From an uncultured bacterium (GTDB lineage Bacteria > Actinomycetota > Coriobacteriia > Coriobacteriales > Coriobacteriaceae), in assembly GCA_905214525.1 (NCBI GenBank), contig CAJMMN010000004.1, forward strand, positions 1 to 64,000: a stretch of 64,000 bases of DNA, read 5' to 3'. Positions 27,158 through 34,742 of the stretch are shown piece by piece. The position numbers and the translations under genes are program-made. Numbering within the stretch: position 1 is the stretch's first letter; every line of letters starts with the position of its first letter. The notes below the pieces were generated by a model. The model ran no database searches and had not been told where the DNA came from. It saw only the letters and a list, made by a program, of their open reading frames with translations.

Positions 27158-28033
27158 ATGGATTGCCCGGTCACCGCTCGTCCCACCGTTATCGTTATCT
27201 CCGATTCGCTCGGCGATACCGCTTGTGAGGTGGTGCTTGCGGCGTCCGGGCAATTTGATGAAGGGGCTTTTCGTCTCTTGCGCCTGCCCAAGGTGACCTC
27301 GGTGGAGCAGGTCAAGTCATTTGTGGGGCCGCGCGTCGATGCCGACCATCGCGATGTCGCCGTGTTCCATACCATTGTCGATCCGGCGCTTCGCGCCCGC
27401 GTGCTCGATTACCTGGGTATGCTGCATATCCGTTCGGTCGACCTGATCGGCCCGACGCTTGCCGTGCTGTCGTCGCTCATCGGTGTGCCGCCCAAGTGCG
27501 TTGCGGGCGTGATTCACAAGACCGATGACCGCTATTTCCATCGTATCGAGGCCATGGAGTATTTCGTTGAGCACGATGACGGTCGTGGTTGCGACGATCT
27601 GTCGGGTGCCGATATCGTGCTGCTGGGTGTGTCGCGTACATCCAAGACGCCGCTGTCGATGTATTTAGCCTATCAGGGCTACAAGGTCGCCAATGTCCCA
27701 CTGGCGCATGGCATGGAGCCGCCCAAGTCGATTTACGAGGTTGACCCGATGCGCCTGTTCGGCTTGATTTCGACCGTCGATGTGATTTCCGAGATTCGCG
27801 ATAGCCGCTTGGGCGACGACTACGCCCGCGCCGTCGCAGGCTCCTATGCCGAGCCCGAGAGCGTGCGCGGCGAGCTTGAGGAAGCTCGTGCTCTCATGAA
27901 GCGCTTAGGCTGCTTTGTTGTGCGTACCGACGGCAAAGCCATCGAGGAAAGCGCTGCCGAGATCATTGCTCACCTTGAAGAGATTCAAGAGGCAAGAGCC
28001 CGCCGTGCCGTCCGCCGCGCTCAACAAAAGTAG
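27158..28033 (+). CDS. Pyruvate, phosphate dikinase regulatory protein (PPsR/PDRP family)
   Basis: A 291-aa bifunctional kinase/phosphorylase (DUF299 family) that inactivates PPDK by ADP-dependent Thr phosphorylation and reactivates it by phosphate-dependent removal. The nucleotide-binding loop GVSRTSKTPLSMYLA is seen near residue 156, preceded by an N-terminal VISDSLGDTA. Its target ppdK is the next gene, and the target TSH motif is intact there. This makes PPDK rather than PEP synthase the partner. An ATG with AAAGGAG upstream is clear. Confidence 0.95.
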   Translation: MDCPVTARPTVIVISDSLGDTACEVVLAASGQFDEGAFRLLRLPKVTSVEQVKSFVGPRVDADHRDVAVFHTIVDPALRARVLDYLGMLHIRSVDLIGPTLAVLSSLIGVPPKCVAGVIHKTDDRYFHRIEAMEYFVEHDDGRGCDDLSGADIVLLGVSRTSKTPLSMYLAYQGYKVANVPLAHGMEPPKSIYEVDPMRLFGLISTVDVISEIRDSRLGDDYARAVAGSYAEPESVRGELEEARALMKRLGCFVVRTDGKAIEESAAEIIAHLEEIQEARARRAVRRAQQK

Positions 28034-28092
28034 CTCACTTGGGACAAGGTTGTTTGGGTAGCTAATTTGGGACGGGGCTCTTTTAGCTAACC
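28031..28092 (+). repeat. Tandem and palindromic intergenic repeat after the PPDK regulator
   Basis: TAGCTCACTTGGGACAAGG (28031-28049) is repeated as TAGCTAATTTGGGACGGGG (28059-28077), a period of 28 bp. The second copy is closed by an inverted repeat: GGTAGCTAA (28057-28065) against TTAGCTAACC (28083-28092). A degenerate relative lies after rsfS. No T run follows, so it is not a simple terminator. Confidence 0.55.
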
Positions 28093-28124
28093 AAAGAGAA
28101 TACTTGGAAATAATGCTGATAAAT

Positions 28125-28237
28125 GGTAAAGCGATTTAGCAAAAACATCGCATCCGACCTGCACTTTCCTTGTAGTGGTATCTTCATAAGGTAACCACCT
28201 TTACCTACCGTTTACCGCCGGTTTTAGCACGTTTACC
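28125..28237 (+). promoter_or_regulatory. TTTACC operator-like array upstream of ppdK
   Basis: TTTACC occurs at 28200-28205, 28211-28216 and 28232-28237, spaced 11 and 21 bp. The last two are extended to CGTTTACC. An inverted copy GGTAAA lies at 28125-28130, and GGTAACC at 28190-28196. Spacings of one and two helical turns are typical of regulator binding on one face of DNA. The remaining intergenic sequence from 28034 to 28359 shows no open frame. Confidence 0.5.
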
Positions 28238-28359
28238 AAACCGCGCACCCTCTGCTCAAGCCTGTCCAAAACCCGCCGTATAGTTCCCTCACGGCCCGCA
28301 TCCGGCGGGTCGATTCGTTACCACGGTCGTGCGCGTAAGCGCATGGAAGGGGAAGTATC

Positions 28360-31110
28360 GTGAGCGATTGCAAGAGGGTTTACCGTTTTGGAACCGACGC
28401 CCAGGGCACCTGTGTCACTGAGGGCGACAAATCCATGAACTTCGTGCTTGGCGGCAAAGGCGCAAACCTTGCCGAGATGAGCCGCATCGGTCTGCCGGTT
28501 CCCGGTGGCTTTACCATTACCTGCCAGACCTGTGTCGAGTACTCCGGTGCCGGCAACGTCTGGCCCGAAGGCGCACTCGATGAGATCGTTGCCGCCGAGG
28601 CGGACCTCGAGGCCCGTTGCGGCAAGAAGCTCGGCGACGCCTCCGATCCGCTGCTCGTGTCGGTTCGCTCGGGCGCTCCGTTCTCCATGCCCGGCATGAT
28701 GGACACAGTTCTCAACCTGGGCCTCAACGACGACTCCGTTCAGGGCCTTATCGCCCAGACGCAAAACCCGCGCTTTGCCTGGGACAGCTATCGTCGCTTT
28801 ATCCAGATGTTCTCCAACGTCGTCATGGGTGTCGATGCCGACTTGTTCGAGAATGCCCTGACCCAGGCCCGCCTGGTCGCCGGCGTTCGCGTCGATTCCG
28901 AGCTTTCGGCCGAGGACCTGCAGGAACTCGTCGAGACCTTCAAGGGCATCTTCTCCGAGAACGTCGAGGCTGCCCTGTATCCCGAGCTCGAGGTCGCTGA
29001 CGGCAAGCCCGTCTTCCCGCACGACCCGGAGCTTCAGCTGCGCCTTGCCATCCAGGCCGTCTTTGGCAGCTGGATGAACGAGCGCGCCTGCATCTACCGC
29101 AAGCAGCATGGCATTTCCGATGAGCTCGGCACCGCCGTCAACGTCCAGGCCATGGCCTTTGGCAACAAGGGCGAGACCTCGGCGACCGGCGTCGCCTTTA
29201 CGCGCAACCCGGCCGACGGAACCAAGGAGTTCTATGGCGACTTTTTGGTGAATGCCCAGGGCGAGGACGTCGTCGCCGGCATCCGAAACACCGAGCCCAT
29301 CGCCGACCTCAAGACCACCTCGGGCCTCGAGTCCGCAGGCGAGGAGCTCGAGCGCGTGTTCCTGACGCTCGAGGATCATTACCGTGATATGTGCGATATC
29401 GAGTTCACCATCGAGCAGGGCAAGCTCTGGATGCTCCAGACCCGCGTGGGCAAGCGCACCGCCACTGCCGCCCTGCGCATTGCTATCGAAATGGTCGAGG
29501 AGGGCCTGATCACCCGCGAGGAGGCTGTGAGCCGCATCGATCCCGCGCAGCTCGACCAGCTCCTGCACCCGCAGTTCGACGCCACCAAGAAGTACGAGGC
29601 CCTGGCCAGCGGCCTTAACGCCAGCCCTGGTGCCGCCGTGGGCGAGGTCGTGTTCTCGAGTGATGACGCCGTCGCGCGCGCCAACGAGGGCCACAAGGTC
29701 ATTCTGGTCCGCTGGGAGACCAACCCCGATGACCTGAAGGGCATGGTCGCCGCCGAGGGCATCCTGACCAGCCATGGCGGCAAGACGAGCCATGCCGCCG
29801 TTATCGCCCGCGGCATGGGTACGCCCTGCGTCTGCGGTGTCGAGCGCTTCCATATCGACGCCGCCGAGAAGGTCGTGCACATCGAGGGCAGCGACCGCGT
29901 GCTGCGCGAGGGTGATGTCATCTCCATCGACGGTACCCTGGGCATCGTCGTCGACGGCGCGGTCGACCTGGTCTCTGCAGAGCTCACCGGCGACCTGGAC
30001 ACCATCCTGTCTTGGGCCGATGAGATCCGTTTGGACGAGACCGACGGTCACGCCAACCACGTGCGCGTCAACGCCGACAACCCCGAGGATGCCGAGCTCG
30101 CGCTCGAGTTTGGCGCCGAGGCCATCGGTCTGTGCCGCACCGAGCACATGTTCCTGGGCGATCGCAAGAACATCATCCAGAGCTTTATCCTGTCTGACGA
30201 TGAGGCCGTGAAGCAGCAGGCCCTGGCCGACTTGCTCAAGGTTCAGACCGAGGACTTCCTGGCGATGTTCAAGACCATGTCCGGTCGCGATGTGGTCGTC
30301 CGCCTGCTCGATCCGCCGCTTCATGAGTTCCTGGATAATCCTCGCGAGCTCGAGGTCGCCATCACCAAGAAGGAGGCCGCCGGCGCTCCCGAGGAGGAGC
30401 TCACTGCCCTGCGCGCCCGCCTGCGTCGCATTGATGGCATGGTCGAGTCCAACCCCATGCTGGGCTTGCGCGGCGTGCGCCTGTCCGTCGTCTTTGGCGA
30501 TCTGCCGCTCATGCAGGTTCGCGCCGTCGCCACGGCCGCTGCCCGCCTTATCAAGGAGGGTGTCGACCCGCGCCCCGAGATCATGGTTCCGCTCGTTTCC
30601 ATCACGGCCGAGCATGTCCAGACCCGCGAGGTTATCGAGCGCGTGATCGCCGAGGTTTCCGCCGAGGAAGGCGTCGAGCTCAATATTCCCGTGGGCACGA
30701 TGCTCGAGCTGCCGCGTGCCTGCATGGTCGCTGACGAGATCGCCCATCATGCCGACTTCTTCTGCTTTGGCACCAACGACCTCACCCAGACGACCTTTGG
30801 CTTCTCGCGCGATGACGCCGAGGCCAAGTTCATCCCGCTGTACATGCATAAAAAGATCCTGAAAGACAACCCCTTCGAGACCATCGACGCGGCAGTGCTG
30901 GAGCTCGTGCGCTTGGCCGTCGAGAAGGGCCGCGCCACCAATCCCGACATGCACTTTGGCGTGTGCGGCGAGCACGGCGGCGACCCCAAGTCCATCAAGG
31001 GCCTGTTTAACGTGGCCGACGTGGACTACGTGTCCTGCTCGCCCTATCGCGTGCCCCTCGCGCGCCTGGCTGCCGCTCAGGCCAAGCTCGAGGCCAAGCG
31101 CAACGCCTAG
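28360..31110 (+). CDS. ppdK: Pyruvate, phosphate dikinase
   Basis: A 916-aa enzyme interconverting PEP, AMP and PPi with pyruvate, ATP and phosphate, used in anaerobes for PPi-linked glycolysis or gluconeogenesis. Domains run from the N-terminal nucleotide-binding part (KGANLAEMSRIGLPVPGGF) to the phosphohistidine domain (SHGGKTSHAAVIAR near residue 470, catalytic His in TSH, with the regulatory Thr two residues before it). The C-terminal PEP-binding barrel follows (FGTNDLTQTT near 804, catalytic Cys in GVCGEHGGD near 867). GTG start at 28360 with GGGGAAG upstream. Confidence 0.97.
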   Translation: MSDCKRVYRFGTDAQGTCVTEGDKSMNFVLGGKGANLAEMSRIGLPVPGGFTITCQTCVEYSGAGNVWPEGALDEIVAAEADLEARCGKKLGDASDPLLVSVRSGAPFSMPGMMDTVLNLGLNDDSVQGLIAQTQNPRFAWDSYRRFIQMFSNVVMGVDADLFENALTQARLVAGVRVDSELSAEDLQELVETFKGIFSENVEAALYPELEVADGKPVFPHDPELQLRLAIQAVFGSWMNERACIYRKQHGISDELGTAVNVQAMAFGNKGETSATGVAFTRNPADGTKEFYGDFLVNAQGEDVVAGIRNTEPIADLKTTSGLESAGEELERVFLTLEDHYRDMCDIEFTIEQGKLWMLQTRVGKRTATAALRIAIEMVEEGLITREEAVSRIDPAQLDQLLHPQFDATKKYEALASGLNASPGAAVGEVVFSSDDAVARANEGHKVILVRWETNPDDLKGMVAAEGILTSHGGKTSHAAVIARGMGTPCVCGVERFHIDAAEKVVHIEGSDRVLREGDVISIDGTLGIVVDGAVDLVSAELTGDLDTILSWADEIRLDETDGHANHVRVNADNPEDAELALEFGAEAIGLCRTEHMFLGDRKNIIQSFILSDDEAVKQQALADLLKVQTEDFLAMFKTMSGRDVVVRLLDPPLHEFLDNPRELEVAITKKEAAGAPEEELTALRARLRRIDGMVESNPMLGLRGVRLSVVFGDLPLMQVRAVATAAARLIKEGVDPRPEIMVPLVSITAEHVQTREVIERVIAEVSAEEGVELNIPVGTMLELPRACMVADEIAHHADFFCFGTNDLTQTTFGFSRDDAEAKFIPLYMHKKILKDNPFETIDAAVLELVRLAVEKGRATNPDMHFGVCGEHGGDPKSIKGLFNVADVDYVSCSPYRVPLARLAAAQAKLEAKRNA

Positions 31111-31148
31111 CCCCCTGCGCATCGACGCCTAGCGTAGCGCCCCTTCAT

Positions 31149-31178
31149 ACCGCCCGTCTCATTCGTGAGGCGGGCGGT
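31149..31178 (+). terminator. UUCG-capped hairpin after ppdK
   Basis: A 13-bp stem (31149-31161 with 31166-31178, one wobble) is capped by TTCG. No T tract follows directly, so it could stabilise the mRNA end or act with Rho. Confidence 0.6.
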
Positions 31179-31223
31179 TATCATGTGCGGGTTTTGTCTT
31201 TTTGTCTGCGTAAAAAATTGTTC

Positions 31224-31251
31224 TTGCAGCAGAAACCCGCGCGTGTATACT
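31224..31251 (+). promoter_or_regulatory. Promoter of rplS
   Basis: TTGCAG (31224-31229) and TATACT (31246-31251) with a 16-bp spacer, about 70 bp before the rplS start. Confidence 0.65.
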
Positions 31252-31320
31252 CGAATACGTTTGTTCAACTACGTGCCGGCCAAGGTGGTACGGCACCTCT
31301 AGAAGAGTAAGGAATTGCAC

Positions 31321-31662
31321 ATGGATTACATCCGCGCAATTGAGCGTCAGCAGATCCGCGAGGACATTCCTCAGGTTCGCGTCGCCGACAACGTCAAGGT
31401 TCACTACCGCATTAAGGAAGGCGACCGCGAGCGCATCCAGGTCTTCCAGGGCGACGTCATCCGCATGGCCGGCGCCGGTGCCCGCGAGACCTTCACCGTC
31501 CGCAAGATGTCCTTCGGTGTCGGTGTTGAGCGTACCTTCCCGCTTCACAGCCCCAAGATCGCCAAGCTCGAGGTCGTTCGTCATGGTCGCGTCCGTCGCG
31601 CCAAGCTGTACTACCTCCGCGACAAGGTGGGCAAGGCTGCTCGCATCCCCGAGAAGCGCTAA
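31321..31662 (+). CDS. rplS: 50S ribosomal protein L19
   Basis: A 113-aa protein at the 30S-50S interface. VRVHYRIKEGDRERIQVFQG-type and SFGVGVERTFPLHSPKI motifs are diagnostic. ATG 31321 is used rather than TTG 31315 because AAGGA is 8 nt away. It has its own promoter and terminator, so it is monocistronic and separated from the rpsP-trmD cluster it often joins in other bacteria. Confidence 0.97.
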   Translation: MDYIRAIERQQIREDIPQVRVADNVKVHYRIKEGDRERIQVFQGDVIRMAGAGARETFTVRKMSFGVGVERTFPLHSPKIAKLEVVRHGRVRRAKLYYLRDKVGKAARIPEKR

Positions 31663-31696
31663 GAAGATCGCAGCGTCTGTCCACTCGTTTGGACAC

Positions 31697-31727
31697 AAGG
31701 GTCACCTTCGGGTGGCCCTTCTTTTTA
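31697..31727 (+). terminator. Terminator after rplS
   Basis: AAGGGTCACC (31697-31706), loop TTCG, GGTGGCCCTT (31711-31720), then CTTTTTAT. Confidence 0.9.
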
Positions 31728-31755
31728 TCTGATTTGCATGCAAGGAGGGCCTGGT

Positions 31756-32544
31756 ATGGCCAACATGACGAGCTCGGTTTCGGCATCGCAGGTTGCCGGT
31801 GAGTTGGCGAGCGCTACGTTTGAGGAGATTCCCGCCCTCGTGGAGCATTATCGCGAGGACCCACGCCAGCAGGTGATCAAGGCTTGTGAACGCGCCCTCA
31901 AACGCCATGTCAAAGAGCTTGCCGAGCGCGAGCGCGTCAATGACATGTACGAGCTTATGCATGAGCTTGGTGGCGATGGGGTGGTCGTTGGTGTCGACGA
32001 GGTGGGTCGCGGATCGGTGGCCGGCCCTTTGACGGTATGCGCCGTCTGTCTTCCTATGGAGCCGCGCGTCTGGGGTATCAACGATTCCAAAAAGCTCACG
32101 CCCGCGCGCCGCGAGTTGCTCTCAGTGAAGATTGCCGAGGTGGCGACGGCGATCGGTTTTTGCCATATCGCGCCTAAGGATATCGATGAGATGGGCATGG
32201 CCCGTGCTATCCGTACCGCCGTTGCGGGCGCCGTGGCCGATACGGGGCTCGAGCCCGATTGCGTGCTTATGGATGGCAACCCCTTGGGCGCCGTTCCTAA
32301 CGAGCGCGATGTGGTGAAGGGCGATGCCAAGATCGCCTGCATCGCCGCGGCGTCCATCATGGCCAAGGTCACGCGTGACGAGATGATGGTCGAGTACGAC
32401 GCCGAGTATCCCGAGTACCATCTGGCCGAGTCGAAGGGCTATGCGAGCCCCGAGCACATCGAGGCCATTCGCAAACATGGACTTTGTCCGCTGCACCGCG
32501 TGAGCTTTTGCGGAAACTTTCTGCAGACTGAGCGCCTTTTCTAG
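31756..32544 (+). CDS. rnhB: Ribonuclease HII
   Basis: A 262-aa enzyme that cuts RNA in RNA-DNA hybrids and removes misinserted ribonucleotides. The catalytic D-E pair is in VGVDEVGRGSVAGP near residue 79, with further acidic residues in LMDGNP and near TRDEMM. About 70 helical residues precede the catalytic domain, as in Gram-positive RNase HII. ATG 31756 has GGAGGG 7 nt upstream. ATG 31738 lacks a site. Confidence 0.95.
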   Translation: MANMTSSVSASQVAGELASATFEEIPALVEHYREDPRQQVIKACERALKRHVKELAERERVNDMYELMHELGGDGVVVGVDEVGRGSVAGPLTVCAVCLPMEPRVWGINDSKKLTPARRELLSVKIAEVATAIGFCHIAPKDIDEMGMARAIRTAVAGAVADTGLEPDCVLMDGNPLGAVPNERDVVKGDAKIACIAAASIMAKVTRDEMMVEYDAEYPEYHLAESKGYASPEHIEAIRKHGLCPLHRVSFCGNFLQTERLF

Positions 32545-32593
32545 GCCAATTGTGGAGACATGGACCTCTGGGGTTTTATAAACCTGCTGGTAG

Positions 32594-32635
32594 CGGGCCG
32601 TATGCAACACCATTGTTGCGTACGGCCCGTTTTTT
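32594..32635 (+). terminator. Terminator after rnhB
   Basis: A 16-bp stem (32594-32609 with 32614-32629) followed by six T residues. It separates rnhB from the transformation-linked operon that follows. Confidence 0.92.
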
Positions 32636-32642
32636 GACGGCA

Positions 32643-32662
32643 TTTGGTCAGCTTTTGGTTTG
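32643..32662 (+). promoter_or_regulatory. Putative competence-regulon motif upstream of yraN-comM-dprA
   Basis: TTTGGTCAGCTTTTGGTTTG contains TTTGGT twice, 11 bp apart. The same 20 bases occur at 62078-62097 before comEA-comEC. The motif ends 71 bp before the yraN ATG (75 bp at comEA). It begins 7 bp after the rnhB terminator, so it lies in the promoter region of the operon. No consensus sigma-70 boxes are seen behind it at either site. Confidence 0.65.
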
Positions 32663-32733
32663 CTTCCGGTACTTACCCGCACGAAAGGTGCCCTCATCAT
32701 CGGGGCAATGCAGTGTGCGGGAAAGGAGACCCC

Positions 32734-33219
32734 ATGAGTGCCGCAAGCAAAAAGAGCAAGACGCAGCAGCTCAAGGAGCGTTGGGAAAACGGCGAGCTCG
32801 ACTCCGGGGCGATGACGCCCGAGTTTATCAAGGGACTCAGTCCCCGCGAGCTAGGCATGCTGGGCGAGCTGATCACCATCGACTACTTTAACGAGCGCGG
32901 CTACACCTTGCTGGAGCAGGGCTATCGTTGCACCGAGGGCGAGGCCGATCTGGTGCTGCTCGATGAGCTCGACGATGTCGTGGTGATGGCCGAGGTCAAG
33001 ACCAGACGCGTTTCGCTGGATTGCACCACGCGGGTCTTTCCCGAGGAGGCCGTGGACGCCCAAAAGCAACGCCGCTACCGCCGCATCGCAAGTTGCTATC
33101 TCATGGAGCATTATCCGCTCAAGGCGATTCGCTTCGATGCTGTGGGTGTCACCATCCGCGGCGGGCATATCGCCGAGATCGAGCATCAGTACAACGCGTT
33201 CGATTGGCAGGTGTCGTGA
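32734..33219 (+). CDS. yraN: YraN-family (UPF0102) endonuclease-like protein
   Basis: A 161-aa protein. The restriction-endonuclease-like core is visible from residue 50: GELITIDYFNERGYTLLEQG, then EADLVLLDELD and MAEVKTRR, giving an E-D-ExK catalytic-type pattern. About 45 helical residues at the N-terminus are extra. ATG 32734 has GGAAAGGAG upstream. The stop overlaps the comM start (TGATG). YraN-ComM adjacency is common and suggests work on transforming DNA, though YraN's own activity is not established. Confidence 0.9.
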   Translation: MSAASKKSKTQQLKERWENGELDSGAMTPEFIKGLSPRELGMLGELITIDYFNERGYTLLEQGYRCTEGEADLVLLDELDDVVVMAEVKTRRVSLDCTTRVFPEEAVDAQKQRRYRRIASCYLMEHYPLKAIRFDAVGVTIRGGHIAEIEHQYNAFDWQVS

Positions 33220-34742
33220 TGGCGTTCGAGACGTTTGCCGTTCACGCGGCCTGCATCCGCGGCGTCGAGGCGATTCACGTCACGGTCGAGGTCTCGCTTG
33301 CCGGTGGCGTTCCGGGCATCCAGATGCTCGGCATTCCGAGTATGGAGGTGATGGAGTCACGCGGTCGTATTCGCTGCGCGATGCGCTCCGCCGGGTTCGA
33401 GATCCCGCGCTCGGGCATTACCATTAACCTGGCACCCGGCGATATCCGCAAGACCGGTAGCGGCTTTGACCTGCCCATCGCCATCGCGGTTCTAGCGGCC
33501 GATGAGCAGATTCCCCGTGACAACCTCGATCGCTGCCTTATCGCAGGTGAGCTTGGTCTGGACGGTACGGTGCTTCCCGTCAAGGGCGAGGTGGCGTTTC
33601 AGCTATTGGCTCGCGACATGGGGCTGTCTTTTATCGCCGGCAGGTCCGACCAGCATGTGCCACTCGCGGGCGTAGATTGCGGCTTTATCGACCATCTGTC
33701 TCAGCTTGCTCATGGCATGGGCGATGCCGCACGGCACTACTTGGATTCCGAGGGTGTCGAGGCGACCTTTGAGCCCGAGCTCGACTATGCAGACGTGCTG
33801 GGGCAGGAAGTCGCTAAACGCGGCATGGCGCTTGCGGCGGCAGGAGAACTCGGCTTGCTCATGATCGGGTCTCCGGGATCGGGCAAGACGATGCTCGCAC
33901 GCCGTATGACCGGCATCCTGCCCGAGCTTTCCGTTGAGGATCAGCAGGAGGCACTGTGCATCCATTCGGTTTTGGGTGAGAACATTGATGGCTTGTTGGC
34001 GGGGCACCGCCCCTTCCGCAGTCCCCACCACAGTATTTCGACCGCAGGCCTTATCGGCGGCGGGCGCCCGGTGCACCCGGGTGAGATCAGCCTTGCTCAT
34101 GGCGGCGTGCTCTTTTTGGACGAGCTTGCCGAGTTTCCCACTGGCGTGCTGCAGACGCTGCGTCAGCCCATCGAGCGCGGCTACGTGAGGATCGTACGCG
34201 TCGACGGGGCTTTTACCTTCCCGTCGCGCTTTCAGCTGCTGGCTGCGAGCAATCCCTGCCCCTGCGGCTTTTTGGGCGATCGCGAGGTGCCGTGTCGCTG
34301 CTCGGCGGCGATGGTCGAGCGCTATCGGTCTAAACTGCGCGGTCCTTTGGCCGACCGTATCGACATGATGATCGATGTGACCCGTCCCGACCCTCAAGTG
34401 ATTATCGAGGGTGCGGAGGGCATGTCGTCGGCCGAGTTACGTGACTACGTTGTGCGCGGTCGCGCCTTTCGCGCTTGGCGCGAATCCCGCATGGACGATG
34501 CGGATGCCGAGGCCGAGGATGACGAGACTCGGTCCATTGACGGCGTCGTTTCGACCTTTGAGCTCGATGATGCGGCGGAGAAGTGTGTGCTCGGCCTGTC
34601 GAAGCGCACGCATCTCACAGGGCGTGGCATCGTGCGCCTTGTTCGCATTGCGCGCACGATCGCAGATGTCGCCGAGAGCGAGCAGGTGACGCAGGACCAC
34701 GTGCTCGAGGCGGCGATGTACCAGGGAAGGAGGGACCAATGA
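33219..34742 (+). CDS. comM: YifB/ComM-family Mg-chelatase-like AAA+ ATPase
   Basis: A 507-aa protein. In Vibrio, ComM is a helicase that drives branch migration of transforming DNA. The N-terminal Lon-substrate-like fold runs to about residue 170. The AAA+ domain carries the P-loop IGSPGSGKTMLARRM near 216 and LFLDELAEFP Walker B near 305. A zinc-like cysteine cluster (NPCPCGFLGD..PCRCS) follows near 345. The start overlaps yraN and the end overlaps dprA. The upstream open frame that continues this one to 33021 lies within yraN and is not coding. Confidence 0.95.
   Translation: MAFETFAVHAACIRGVEAIHVTVEVSLAGGVPGIQMLGIPSMEVMESRGRIRCAMRSAGFEIPRSGITINLAPGDIRKTGSGFDLPIAIAVLAADEQIPRDNLDRCLIAGELGLDGTVLPVKGEVAFQLLARDMGLSFIAGRSDQHVPLAGVDCGFIDHLSQLAHGMGDAARHYLDSEGVEATFEPELDYADVLGQEVAKRGMALAAAGELGLLMIGSPGSGKTMLARRMTGILPELSVEDQQEALCIHSVLGENIDGLLAGHRPFRSPHHSISTAGLIGGGRPVHPGEISLAHGGVLFLDELAEFPTGVLQTLRQPIERGYVRIVRVDGAFTFPSRFQLLAASNPCPCGFLGDREVPCRCSAAMVERYRSKLRGPLADRIDMMIDVTRPDPQVIIEGAEGMSSAELRDYVVRGRAFRAWRESRMDDADAEAEDDETRSIDGVVSTFELDDAAEKCVLGLSKRTHLTGRGIVRLVRIARTIADVAESEQVTQDHVLEAAMYQGRRDQ

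Noticed and set aside
24121..27375. A 1084-codon open frame on the minus strand opposite glyQ-glyS
   Set aside because: It has no recognisable domain or ribosome site and mirrors the codon pattern of the plus-strand genes, which show full synthetase homology. GC-rich codon bias leaves antisense frames open.
28318..31122. A 934-codon minus-strand frame opposite ppdK
   Set aside because: Antisense shadow of a well-identified gene, with low-complexity Gly/His/Leu content and no motif.
33021..33218. Upstream extension of the comM frame
   Set aside because: It lies inside yraN in another frame. The conserved comM start MAFETFAVHAA is at 33219.
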